Positions 54,616-63,700 of a stretch of 64,000 bases of DNA are shown here, in pieces. Each line of letters starts with the position of its first letter. Positions within the stretch are counted from its first letter, which is position 1. This DNA comes from Streptomyces lunaelactis. GTDB taxonomy: Bacteria > Actinomycetota > Actinomycetes > Streptomycetales > Streptomycetaceae. The notes beneath the pieces are model-generated. The model did not search any database and had not been told where the DNA came from. It saw only the letters and a program-made list of their open reading frames with translations. The DNA lies in NCBI RefSeq assembly GCF_003054555.1, contig NZ_CP026304.1, forward strand, positions 2,914,001 to 2,978,000, in the 5' to 3' direction. Both the position numbers and the translations under genes were made by a program.

Positions 54616-55260
54616 TCAGTCGAAGATCGGGCCCTGGGTCCGCGTGCGCTTGATCTCGTAGAAGCCCGGGATGGACGCGACCATCAGCGTGCCGTCCCAC
54701 AGCTTCGCCGCCTCCTCGCCCTTCGGCGCCGGGGTGACGACCGGGCCGAAGAAGGCGATCTGCTCGCCGTCCGCGCCCGGGACCGCGATGACAGGGGTGC
54801 CGACCTCCTGGCCGACCTTGTCGATGCCCTCCTTGTGGGAGGCGCGCAGCTCGGTGTCGTACGTGTCGGAGTCGGCGTACTCGATCAGCTCCGCCGGCAG
54901 GCCGACCTCCTCCAGCGCGGCCACGATGCCCTCGCGGGTGTTGCCCTCGCCGCGGTTGTGGAAGCGGGTGCCGAGCGCCGTATAGAGGTCGCCGAGTATC
55001 TCGTCGCCGTGCTTCTGCTGCGCGGCTATGACCACCCGGACCGGGCCCCACGCCTGCTTCAGGCCCTCGCGGTACTGCTCCGGGAGCTCGTCGAGCTTGT
55101 CCTCGTTCAGCACGGCGAGGCTCATCACATGCCAGCGGACCTCGACGTCGCGGACCTTCTCCACCTCGAGCATCCAGCGGCTGGTCATCCAGGCCCAGGG
55201 GCACAGGGGGTCGAACCAGAAGTCCACGGGGGTCTTGCCGCGCTTGCCGTTCTGGGACAT
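54616..55260 (-). CDS. DsbA-family thioredoxin-fold protein, mycothiol-type (Rv2466c-like)
   Basis: The 214-residue protein has a thioredoxin fold: FWFDPLCPWAWMTSRWMLE near the N-terminus and GTPVIAVPGADGEQIAFFGPVVTPAP with the cis-Pro near the C-terminus. The motif is C20PWA, not CPWC: the second cysteine of the Rv2466c family is Ala. Enzymes of this group use mycothiol to reduce disulfides or nitro compounds, and a single cysteine would fit a monothiol, mycoredoxin-like mechanism. ATG 55260 (MSQNGKRGK) is used. It converges on sodF, a second redox-defence gene. Confidence 0.85.
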   Translation of the reverse strand: MSQNGKRGKTPVDFWFDPLCPWAWMTSRWMLEVEKVRDVEVRWHVMSLAVLNEDKLDELPEQYREGLKQAWGPVRVVIAAQQKHGDEILGDLYTALGTRFHNRGEGNTREGIVAALEEVGLPAELIEYADSDTYDTELRASHKEGIDKVGQEVGTPVIAVPGADGEQIAFFGPVVTPAPKGEEAAKLWDGTLMVASIPGFYEIKRTRTQGPIFD

Positions 55261-55393
55261 GTCTCTCCTCGTTATGACGTTGTGAACGCCTCGAACGGGC
55301 AACGCCACCGCTCACCGCCGGATTCCCGGATACCGCGTGCCAGGTGCACATGGCAGGATCGGTGCTGTTCGAACGAGACACAAAGGAGTGCCC

Positions 55394-57997
55394 GTGCCCG
55401 GTGAGAATCTGTCCCGCGACGAGGCCCGTCAGCGGGCCGAGCTGCTGTCCGTCGACGGGTACGAGGTGGCCCTCGACCTGCGTTCGGCGGTCGGGGAGGT
55501 TCCGGAGGGCTCCGGGCCGCGCACCTTCCGTTCGGTGACGACGATCCGCTTCAGGGCCACCCGGCCGGGGATGAGGACCTTCGCCGATCTGCTGGCGCCC
55601 GCCGTCACGGCCGTGACACTGAACGGCGAGAAGCTGGACACCGCCGCCGTCTTCGACGGGTCACGGATCACGCTGGACAGGCTGGCCGCGGAGAATGTGC
55701 TGGTCGTGGACGCGCAGTGTGCGTACAGCCGGACGGGCGAGGGGCTGCACCGCTTCGTCGATCCGGAGGACGGCGAGGTCTATCTCTACACGCAGTACGA
55801 GCCCGCCGACGCGCGCCGTGTCTTCGCCACGTTCGAACAGCCGGACCTGAAGGCGCCGTTCCGCCTGGAGGTGACCGCGCCCGAGGGCTGGACCGTCTGG
55901 AGCAACGGGGCGGAGGAGTCGCGGGACGGGGAGACCTGGCGCTTCGCGGAGACGAAGCCGATCTCGACGTACATCACGGCGGTCGTCGCCGGTCCGTACC
56001 ACTACAGGACCGACCGCTACAGCCGGACCTTCGACGACGGCACGACGCTGGAGATCCCGCTCGGTGCGATGTGCCGCAAGGGGCTCGCGCGGCACTTCGA
56101 CGCGGACGACATCTTCCTGGTGACGAAGCAGGGTCTGGACTTCTTCCACGACCACTTCGACTATCCGTACCCCTTCGGGAAGTACGACCAGGCGTTCGTG
56201 CCCGAGTACAACATCGGCGCGATGGAGAACCCGGGGTGTGTGACCTTCCGCGAGGAGTTCGTCTTCCGCGGGAAGGTGACGCAGGCGGCGTACGAGCGCC
56301 GGGCGAACGTCATCCTGCACGAGATGGCGCACATGTGGTTCGGCGATCTGGTCACCATGCAGTGGTGGGACGACCTGTGGCTGAAGGAGTCGTTCGCGGA
56401 CTTCATGGGCTCGTTCTCGCTGGTGGAGGCGACCCGGTTCACCAACGGCTGGGTGACCTTCGCCAACAACCGGAAGTCGTGGGCGTACCGCGCCGATCAG
56501 CTGCCGTCCACGCATCCGATCACGGCCGACATCCGTGACCTTCAGGACGCGAAGCTGAACTTCGACGGGATCACGTACGCGAAGGGCGCGTCCGTGCTGA
56601 AGCAGCTGGTCGCGTACGTGGGGCGGGACGCGTTCATGGAGGGCGCGCGGCGCTACTTCAAGCGGCACGAGTACGGGAACACGCGGCTCGGGGATCTGCT
56701 GTCGGTGCTGGAGGAGACGTCCGGGCGGGACATGGCGACGTGGTCGCAGTCCTGGCTGCAGACGGCCGGGGTCAACTCCCTGACTCCTGTGGTCACTTAT
56801 GACGCGGGGGACCGGATCACGCAGCTCGCGGTGGTCCAGGAGGCGGCCGAATCGCACCCGGAGCTGCGGCCGCACCGGGTGGCGGTGGGCCTGTACCGGC
56901 GCACTCCGGCCGGGGAGTTGCTGCGGTACGCGCGGGCCGAGGCCGATGTCGCCGGGCCGCGGACGGTCGTGGAGGGGCTGACCGGGGCGGAGAAGCCGGA
57001 GCTGATCCTGGTCAACGACGAGGATCTGACGTACTGCAAGATCCGCTTCGACGAGGGCTCGCTGGCGACGCTGCGGGCGCATCTGGATGACATCACCGAC
57101 CCGCTGGCGCGGGCGCTGTGCTGGTCGGCGCTGTGGAATCTGACGCGGGACGGGCTGATGCCGGCGCGGGACTTCATCGCGATGGTGCTGCGGTTCGCGG
57201 GGCGCGAGTCTGAAATCGGCGTGCTGCAGATGCTGCACGCGTGGGCTCGTTCCGCACTCGTCCACTATGCCGCGCCCCAGTGGCGCGAGGAGGGCGGGCG
57301 GCTGCTGGCTGAGGGCGCGCTGCGGGAGCTGCGGCTGGCCGAGCCGGGGAGCCAGCACCAGCTGACGTGGGCGCGTTTCTTCGCGACGACGGCGACGTCG
57401 GCGGCGGATCTGCAGCTGTTGCAGGGCCTGTTGGAGGATACGGCGAAGATCGACGGTCTGGATGTGGACCAGGAGCTGCGCTGGGCGTTCCTGGAGCCGC
57501 TGGCCTCGCACGGGGTGGCGGACGAGTCCGCGATCGCGGGGGAACTGTCCCGCGACGACACGGCGTCGGGCAAGCGCCACCAGGTGCGCTGCCTGGCGGC
57601 CCGGCCGTCGGCGGCGGTGAAGGACCAGGCGTGGGCGGCGGTGGTGGAGTCGGACGCGCTCTCCAACGCGCTGGTGGAGGCGACGATTTCGGGCTTCGCG
57701 CAGGCGGGGCAGCGGGAGCTGCTGGCGCCGTACGCGTCGAAGTACTTCGACGCGATCGAGCGGGTGTGGGCGGAGCGGTCGATCCAGATCGCGATGGACG
57801 TGGTGAAGGGCCTGTTCCCGGGCCTGCAGGACAACGCGGGAACGCTGGCGGCGACGGACGCGTGGCTGTCCTCGCACCCGGACGCGCCGCCGGCACTGCG
57901 GCGGCTGGTGCTGGAGGCGCGGGACGACTTGGCGAGGGGGTTGCGGGCACAGGCGTGCGACACGGGTGCGGGTGCGGGTGCGGGCGCGGGTGCCTGA
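55394..57997 (+). CDS. pepN: Aminopeptidase N (M1 zinc metallopeptidase)
   Basis: The 867-residue cytosolic exopeptidase removes N-terminal residues. GAMEN at 275-279 binds the substrate amino terminus and HEMAH (309-313) with a downstream Glu in LKESFADF binds zinc. The ERAP1-type C-terminal helical domain follows (about 530-850). GTG 55394 (PGENLSRDEARQ) is 5 nt after AAAGGAG; a GTG two codons upstream and longer frames are rejected. The C-terminus is a low-complexity GAGAGAGAGA run from a TGCGGG hexanucleotide repeat. Confidence 0.94.
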   Translation: MPGENLSRDEARQRAELLSVDGYEVALDLRSAVGEVPEGSGPRTFRSVTTIRFRATRPGMRTFADLLAPAVTAVTLNGEKLDTAAVFDGSRITLDRLAAENVLVVDAQCAYSRTGEGLHRFVDPEDGEVYLYTQYEPADARRVFATFEQPDLKAPFRLEVTAPEGWTVWSNGAEESRDGETWRFAETKPISTYITAVVAGPYHYRTDRYSRTFDDGTTLEIPLGAMCRKGLARHFDADDIFLVTKQGLDFFHDHFDYPYPFGKYDQAFVPEYNIGAMENPGCVTFREEFVFRGKVTQAAYERRANVILHEMAHMWFGDLVTMQWWDDLWLKESFADFMGSFSLVEATRFTNGWVTFANNRKSWAYRADQLPSTHPITADIRDLQDAKLNFDGITYAKGASVLKQLVAYVGRDAFMEGARRYFKRHEYGNTRLGDLLSVLEETSGRDMATWSQSWLQTAGVNSLTPVVTYDAGDRITQLAVVQEAAESHPELRPHRVAVGLYRRTPAGELLRYARAEADVAGPRTVVEGLTGAEKPELILVNDEDLTYCKIRFDEGSLATLRAHLDDITDPLARALCWSALWNLTRDGLMPARDFIAMVLRFAGRESEIGVLQMLHAWARSALVHYAAPQWREEGGRLLAEGALRELRLAEPGSQHQLTWARFFATTATSAADLQLLQGLLEDTAKIDGLDVDQELRWAFLEPLASHGVADESAIAGELSRDDTASGKRHQVRCLAARPSAAVKDQAWAAVVESDALSNALVEATISGFAQAGQRELLAPYASKYFDAIERVWAERSIQIAMDVVKGLFPGLQDNAGTLAATDAWLSSHPDAPPALRRLVLEARDDLARGLRAQACDTGAGAGAGAGA

Positions 57998-58134
57998 GGG
58001 GGACCCACCCCCCGGACGCGAAACAGGCCTTTTCGGCAGTCGAACGCCCGTACTTTAGGACGGGGTTGTCCTGAATTGTCGACGAGCCTGTAACAGCGGT
58101 TAGCCCGCGCCCCACCCGCGGGCATCCCCCCGGC

Positions 58135-59190
58135 ATGAAACACAACACCCCGCTCTCCCCCCTCCCCCTCAGTCACCTCTCCGACGTTCAGCGGCGCGTC
58201 CTCTCCGTCGCGCAGCTGCGCGCGCACGGTGTCTCCGCCGCCCGCACCTCCACGCAGTGCCGGCCCGGTGGACCCTGGCAGTTGCTGTTGCCCGGTGTGT
58301 ACGTTCTGCACCCCGGTCCGCCGACCAGCGACGAGCTGCTGCACGGCACGCTCCTCTTCGCCGGGCGGCCCACCGTGCCCGCGCAGAGCAGCCAGGAGGG
58401 GAGTGCGGGGAGGGAAGGGAAGGGCGACGAGGACACCCCCCTGTACGGCGAGGCCATGATCACCGGGCTCGCCGCCCTCGCCCTGCACCGGTTCTCCTCC
58501 GCCCCGCCGCTGCTCTCCCTCGACCGGATCGACGTCCTCGTGCCCCGCACCCGGCGCCTGCGGTCGACCGGGTGCGCCCGCGTCGTACGCGCGCACGCGC
58601 TGCCCAGACCGCAGGAGATCACCGGCGTGCCCGTCGCCCCCGTGCCCCGCGCCCTCGCCGACGCCGTCGCGCAGCTCGCCGACATCAATGCCGTACGCCG
58701 CCTCCTCACCGAGGCCGTACGCGGCGGGCACTGCGAACCCACCGCCGTCGTCAAGGAGCTGAACCGCGCGCGGCTGCTCTCCCGGCCCCACGTCATGGAC
58801 GCCGTCGACTCACTCCTCGCCGAGGGCCGCGCGCTCGCGGAGGACCGGCTGTACGACCTGGTGCGGACGTACGGGCTCCCCGACCCCGTCTGGAACGTGG
58901 ACCTGCGGCTGCCCGGCGGCCCCCACCTCGGCGGTGTGGACGCCTACTGGCCCGAGCAGGCCGTCGCGGTCGGGCTGGACACCCGCGCACCGCGCCACGG
59001 CGAGGACGCGCTGTGGTCGGAGTACGCCCGTAAACGCGAGCATCTGGAGCGGCTCGGCATCACCGTCGTCCACCTCACGCCCGGGAAGCTGCGGGAGTCG
59101 CCGGAGCAGCAGGCGACCGTGGTCCGCACGGCCATGATGGCGTCGGCCGACCGCGACCCGGCCGCCTATGTGGTGGTGCTGCCTCGCTGA
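58135..59190 (+). CDS. AbiEi-antitoxin-like / DUF559-like protein
   Basis: The 351-residue protein has an N-terminal winged-helix-like segment (SVAQLRAHGVSAARTSTQCRPGGPWQLLLPGVYVLHPGPPTSDE) as in AbiEi_4 antitoxins of type IV systems, and a C-terminal restriction-endonuclease-like domain (GGVDAYWPEQAVAVGLDTRAPRHGEDALWSEYARKREHLERLGI). The usual EVDG of DUF559 is GLDT here, so the metal site may be lost. No toxin (AbiEii) gene is adjacent, and solitary copies are common in streptomycetes. Residues 75-95 form a Ser/Gly/Glu insertion. Confidence 0.75.
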   Translation: MKHNTPLSPLPLSHLSDVQRRVLSVAQLRAHGVSAARTSTQCRPGGPWQLLLPGVYVLHPGPPTSDELLHGTLLFAGRPTVPAQSSQEGSAGREGKGDEDTPLYGEAMITGLAALALHRFSSAPPLLSLDRIDVLVPRTRRLRSTGCARVVRAHALPRPQEITGVPVAPVPRALADAVAQLADINAVRRLLTEAVRGGHCEPTAVVKELNRARLLSRPHVMDAVDSLLAEGRALAEDRLYDLVRTYGLPDPVWNVDLRLPGGPHLGGVDAYWPEQAVAVGLDTRAPRHGEDALWSEYARKREHLERLGITVVHLTPGKLRESPEQQATVVRTAMMASADRDPAAYVVVLPR

Positions 59191-59249
59191 GCAACGACCG
59201 GGCGGCAGCCCACGAACCAGCGGCCGCCCGGCGCGCGCCCGGCCTGACG

Positions 59250-60401
59250 TCAGCCGCAGAACTCCGCCTCCACGACCGCCCACGCGTCCCCGGACCAGTC
59301 GCCGTTGAAGTTCAGCGCGAGCGAGTGGCTCGTGTCCCGCGTCATCAGCGCCTCGGACGAGGAACCGTGGATGCCGCCCCCGTGGCCCCAGACGTCCTTG
59401 CCGCAGCTCGTCTTCAGCCGCATCAGGCCCAGACCGTAGCCGTTGCCCGGCCGCTGCGGGTCCACCTCGACCGTGGTGGTCATCTCCCGGAGCTGCTGCC
59501 GCGGCAGCAACCTCCCCTTCAGCAGCGCCCGGTAGAAGCGCTGCAGGTCGGCGGAGTCGGAGACCATCTCGCCGGCCGCCCAGGCGGCCGACGGGTTCAG
59601 TTCGGTCACGTCATGGATCCTCGCCTTCGGGTCCTCGGACAGTTTCGAGTAGGCCCGGCCGCTGGGGCGCGGCATCCGGGCGTCGGTCCCTGGCACGGAG
59701 GTGGCGCGCAGGGAGAGCGGGCGCAGGATCCGGCGCTCGATCTCGGATCCGTACGACCGTCCCGTCACCTTTTCGACGACCATCCCGGCGAGGATGAAGT
59801 TGGTGTTGGAGTAGTGCCAGCTCGCGCCGGGCGCGAAGTCGGGCTCGTGCTCCATCGCGAGCCCCACCAGCTGTCGCGGCGTCCAGGTGTCGTAGCGGTG
59901 CTGGAGGAAACCGCCGAAGACCTTCTTCTGGAAGCCCGGGTCGTCGGTGTAGTTGTAGATCCCGCTGGTGTGGTTGAGGAGTTGCCTCAGGGTGATCCGG
60001 CGCCCGTCGTGGCCGTGGCCGCGCACCACGCCGGGGAGCCACTGTTCGACGGTGTCGTCGATGCCGAGTCTGCCTTCGGCCTCGAGCTGGAGCACGACCG
60101 TGGCGACGAAGGTCTTGGTGATGGACCCGACGCGGTAGCGGTCCTGGGGCAGGCGCTCACGCCCGGTCCGCAGGTTCGCCACACCCGCCGTGCCGTTCCA
60201 GGTGCCGTCGCGGTCCCGCGCCTGGGCGACGACTCCGGGCACACCATCGCGGACGGCGGCCTCGATTGCCTGCTGGGTGCCGCGGTGGCGGTGGTGGCCG
60301 CCGGTCGTCCCGTCCGCCGCGGCGGGGGTCACGAAGGCGGTCACGCCCACGGACGCCATCACCACTGCGATCAACGCCGTCCGGCCCGTACGTACTGACA
60401 T
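59250..60401 (-). CDS. Secreted serine hydrolase, class C beta-lactamase / DD-peptidase fold
   Basis: The 383-residue enzyme has a signal peptide (MSVRTGRTALIAVVMASVGVTAFVTPAAA), then Ser93-x-x-Lys96 (SITK), Tyr197-x-Asn199 (YSN) and His340-Gly-Gly (GHGGG), the three active-site motifs of the R61 DD-carboxypeptidase/AmpC superfamily. Such streptomycete enzymes act as D-Ala-D-Ala carboxypeptidases, D-aminopeptidases or esterases. ATG 60401 follows GAGAGGA. Cys 333 and Cys 382 (TSCGK, EFCG) could form a disulfide. Confidence 0.9.
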   Translation of the reverse strand: MSVRTGRTALIAVVMASVGVTAFVTPAAADGTTGGHHRHRGTQQAIEAAVRDGVPGVVAQARDRDGTWNGTAGVANLRTGRERLPQDRYRVGSITKTFVATVVLQLEAEGRLGIDDTVEQWLPGVVRGHGHDGRRITLRQLLNHTSGIYNYTDDPGFQKKVFGGFLQHRYDTWTPRQLVGLAMEHEPDFAPGASWHYSNTNFILAGMVVEKVTGRSYGSEIERRILRPLSLRATSVPGTDARMPRPSGRAYSKLSEDPKARIHDVTELNPSAAWAAGEMVSDSADLQRFYRALLKGRLLPRQQLREMTTTVEVDPQRPGNGYGLGLMRLKTSCGKDVWGHGGGIHGSSSEALMTRDTSHSLALNFNGDWSGDAWAVVEAEFCG

Positions 60402-60764
60402 GTCAGTCCTCTCTCTCGACTGCTCTACGACTGCGGTCGGCGGACAGGACTCGGGCAGGGAGTGCGGCGTTGCCCGGCGCGGAAGGGTTGAGCTGCTATC
60501 GGCCGTTCCCGGCACTACGCGGGCCGCAGCGACGGTTGAACCGGAAGGCTGAACCCGGAAGGTTGAAACCGGGAGGGCCACGGAAGGCATAAGCCGGGAA
60601 ACCACCCCTATATCCCCGATGGCGCATGCTCCGCAGTGGCGGATGTGCGCCATGACCGTATCCCGCCTCCGCCAACTCTCCACAAACCCCTGTCACTTAC
60701 GAAAGGCTGACCGGTCATCCGGCACCGAATTCCGGACCCTCTCTTTCACCAAACAGGGATGCTG
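60402..60764. other. Divergent intergenic region before the subtilase
   Basis: No gene is seen in these 363 bases. GAACC-GGAAGG-type units (TTGAACCGGAAGGC, TGAACCCGGAAGGT, TGAAACCGGGAGGG) repeat imperfectly near 60535-60577. A CCCTATATCCCC stretch near 60606-60617 may belong to a promoter. The subtilase has AGGG six bases before its ATG. Confidence 0.45.
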
Positions 60765-63700
60765 ATGACCCCCGAATCCCAGAGGCCCATATCAGGGCGC
60801 TCCGTACCAGGTCACAGACGCGTGGCCCGTATCGCGGCCGCCGCGTCGCTGGTGGCCGCGCTGGTCGCCACGGGCTCCGCCCCGGCCTTCTCCGCAGGAT
60901 CCGCCGACGATCCGGCAGGCACCTCGGGCATCAAGGCGGCCAAGTCCTCCGACAAGCTCGGATCGGCCGACGCCGAACTGCTCGCCCAGGCCGAGGCCAA
61001 GGGCGACAAGACCGTCACCGTGATGGTCGCCACCGCACCGGGCGCGACCGAGCAGGTCGCCGAGCAGCTGGACGCGGTCGATGGCGCCACGGTCGGCAGG
61101 ACGTTCGACCGGCTCGGCTATGTACGGGCCACCCTGCCCACCGCCAAGGCGGAGGCCGCGCTGAAGGCGGCCGCCAAGCTCTCCAGCGTTCACGGCATCG
61201 ACCTCAAGCACGAGGTCGAGCTGGACGACCCGACCCCGGCGGGGGACACCGCCAAGGGCGGGGGCACCGCGGGCGCGCAGGCCACGCAGTACCCTGCGCC
61301 CGGCACGAACACCCCGGCGAAGAACCCGTACAACCCGTCCTTCGAGACGGGCGCGGTGGACTTCGTCAAGGAGCACCCCAGGGCCGACGGCCGCGGTGTG
61401 ACGATCGGCATCCTCGACTCGGGCGTCGACGTCGGCCACCCGGCGCTGCAGAAGACCACCACCGGCGAGCGCAAGATCGTCGACTGGGTCACCGCGACCG
61501 ACCCGGTGGCGGACGGCGACGGCACCTGGCGCCGGATGTCGCTCGATGTGAGCGGCCCGACGTTCACCGTCAACGGCCGTACGTACTCCGCCCCGGCGGG
61601 CGCGTACAAGTTCAACCTCTTCGCCGAGGCCGCCACCAAGGGCGGCGACATGGCCGGTGACCTCAACCGGGACGGCGACACGACCGACGTCTGGGGCGTG
61701 CTGTACGACGCGGGCACCCGGACCGCCCGCGTCGACCTCAACAATGACGCGGACTTCTCCAACGACACCGTGATGAAGCCGTACAAGAACGGCTTCCAGA
61801 TCGGCTACTTCGGCACCGACAACCCGGCCACCGAGGTCGTCGAGCGTATCCCGTTCGTCATCGAGGTCCGCAAGGACGTCGTCTACAACGCCGCGGGCGC
61901 CAAGGCCGACTACGTCAACATCGGCGTCATCGAGGGCTCGCACGGCACGCACGTCGCCGGCATCACCGCCGCCAACAGCCTCTTCGGCGGCAGGATGAAC
62001 GGCGCGGCGCCCGGCGCCAAGCTGGTCTCCTCGCGCGCCTGCACCTGGAGCGGCGGCTGCACCAACATCGCGCTCACCGAGGGCATGGCCGACCTGGTCA
62101 TCAACCGCGGCGTGGACATCGTCAACATGTCCATCGGCGGTCTGCCCGCGCTGAACGACGGCAACAACGCCCGCGCCGAGCTCTACACCCGCCTCATCGA
62201 CACCTACGGCGTCCAGCTGGTCATCTCGGCCGGCAACGAGGGTCCCGGCACCAACACCCTCGGCGACCCTGCCGTCGCAGACAAGGTGATCTCGGTCGCC
62301 GCGTCCATCTCCAAGGAGACCTGGGCCGCCAACTACGGCTCGGGCGTGGAGAAGAAGTACAACCTGCTGCCGTTCTCGTCCCGCGGCCCGCGTGAGGACG
62401 GCGGCTTCACGCCGACCATCACCGCGCCCGGCGCCTCCATCAACACCACCCAGACGTGGGCCCCCGGCGGCCCGGTCGCCGAGGCGGGCTACAAGCTCCC
62501 GGCCGGCTACTCGATGCTGCAGGGCACCTCGATGTCCTCGCCGCAGGCCGCGGGCGCGAGCGCGCTGCTCCTGTCGGCCGCCAAGCAGCGGAACATCGCG
62601 CTGACCCCGGCGAAGCTGCGCACCGCGCTGACCAGCACGGCGCACCGTATCGCCGGAGTGCAGGCGCATGAGCAGGGCTCCGGCCTGATCAATGTCGTCG
62701 ACGCCTGGGAGTCCATCGAGGACGGTGCCACCGCCCACGAGTACGCCGTCAAGGCTCCGGTCGACACCGCGATCGACTTCGCGCTGAAGACCCCGGGCTT
62801 CGGCACCGGTCTCTACGACCGCGAGGGCGGTCTGAAGGCCGGCCAGAAGAAGTCGTACGACGTCACCATCACCCGTACGACCGGCCCGGACCGCCCCGTG
62901 CGGCACGAGCTGGACTGGAAGTACAACGACGGCACCTTCGACCTGCCGGGCTCCGGCGCGGTCACGCTGGAGCTCAACAAGCCGGTGACCGTCAAGGTCG
63001 AGGCCAAGCCCCGCTCGGCAGGCGTGCACAGCGCGATCCTCGAGCTGGACGACGAGCGCACCGAGGGCATCGACAAGCAGATCCTCGCCACCGTGGTCGT
63101 CTCCAAGGAGCTGGCGAAGCCCGAGTACAGCTTCTCGGCGTCCGGCTCGGTGCAGCGCAACAGCCACACGTCGTACTTCGTCACGGTGCCCGAGGGCGCG
63201 AAGAACCTCGAGGTCGCGCTCGGCTCTCTGGGCAAGGACAGCCAGACCCGGTTCATCGGCATCCACCCGTACGGCGTGGGGGTCGACGACAGCTCGACGA
63301 TCTTCTGCTACCCGAACTACAACAATCCGGCGAACACCTGCCGTCCGGACTTGCGCTCGTACGCCGAGCCGACCCCGGGCGTCTGGGAGATCGAGGTCGA
63401 GTCGCGGCGTACGTCGCCGCTGCTCGACAACCCGTACAAGCTGGACGTCACCCTGCTGGGCGCCACCTTCGACCCGGCCGTCAAGACGATCCCCGAGGCG
63501 AAGGTCGGCACGCCGGCCCCCGTCGAGTGGAAGGTCACCAACGGCTTCGGAGCGATCAACGGCAAGCTTGCGGGCGGTCCGCTGGGCTCGGCGAAGGTCG
63601 CCCGTCCGTCCATCGCGCACCACGAGTCGCAGGAGTCGACGGTCACCATCGGTGAGGGCGTCGACCGTCTCGACGTCGCCATCGGCGGAGTCTCCGACAA

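Noticed and set aside
55661..57877. A 738-codon minus-strand frame
   Set aside because: It is antisense to pepN, which has complete M1 motifs.
60792..63623. A 943-codon minus-strand frame
   Set aside because: It is antisense to the subtilase, whose catalytic triad is intact, and is Arg/Val/Asp low-complexity sequence.
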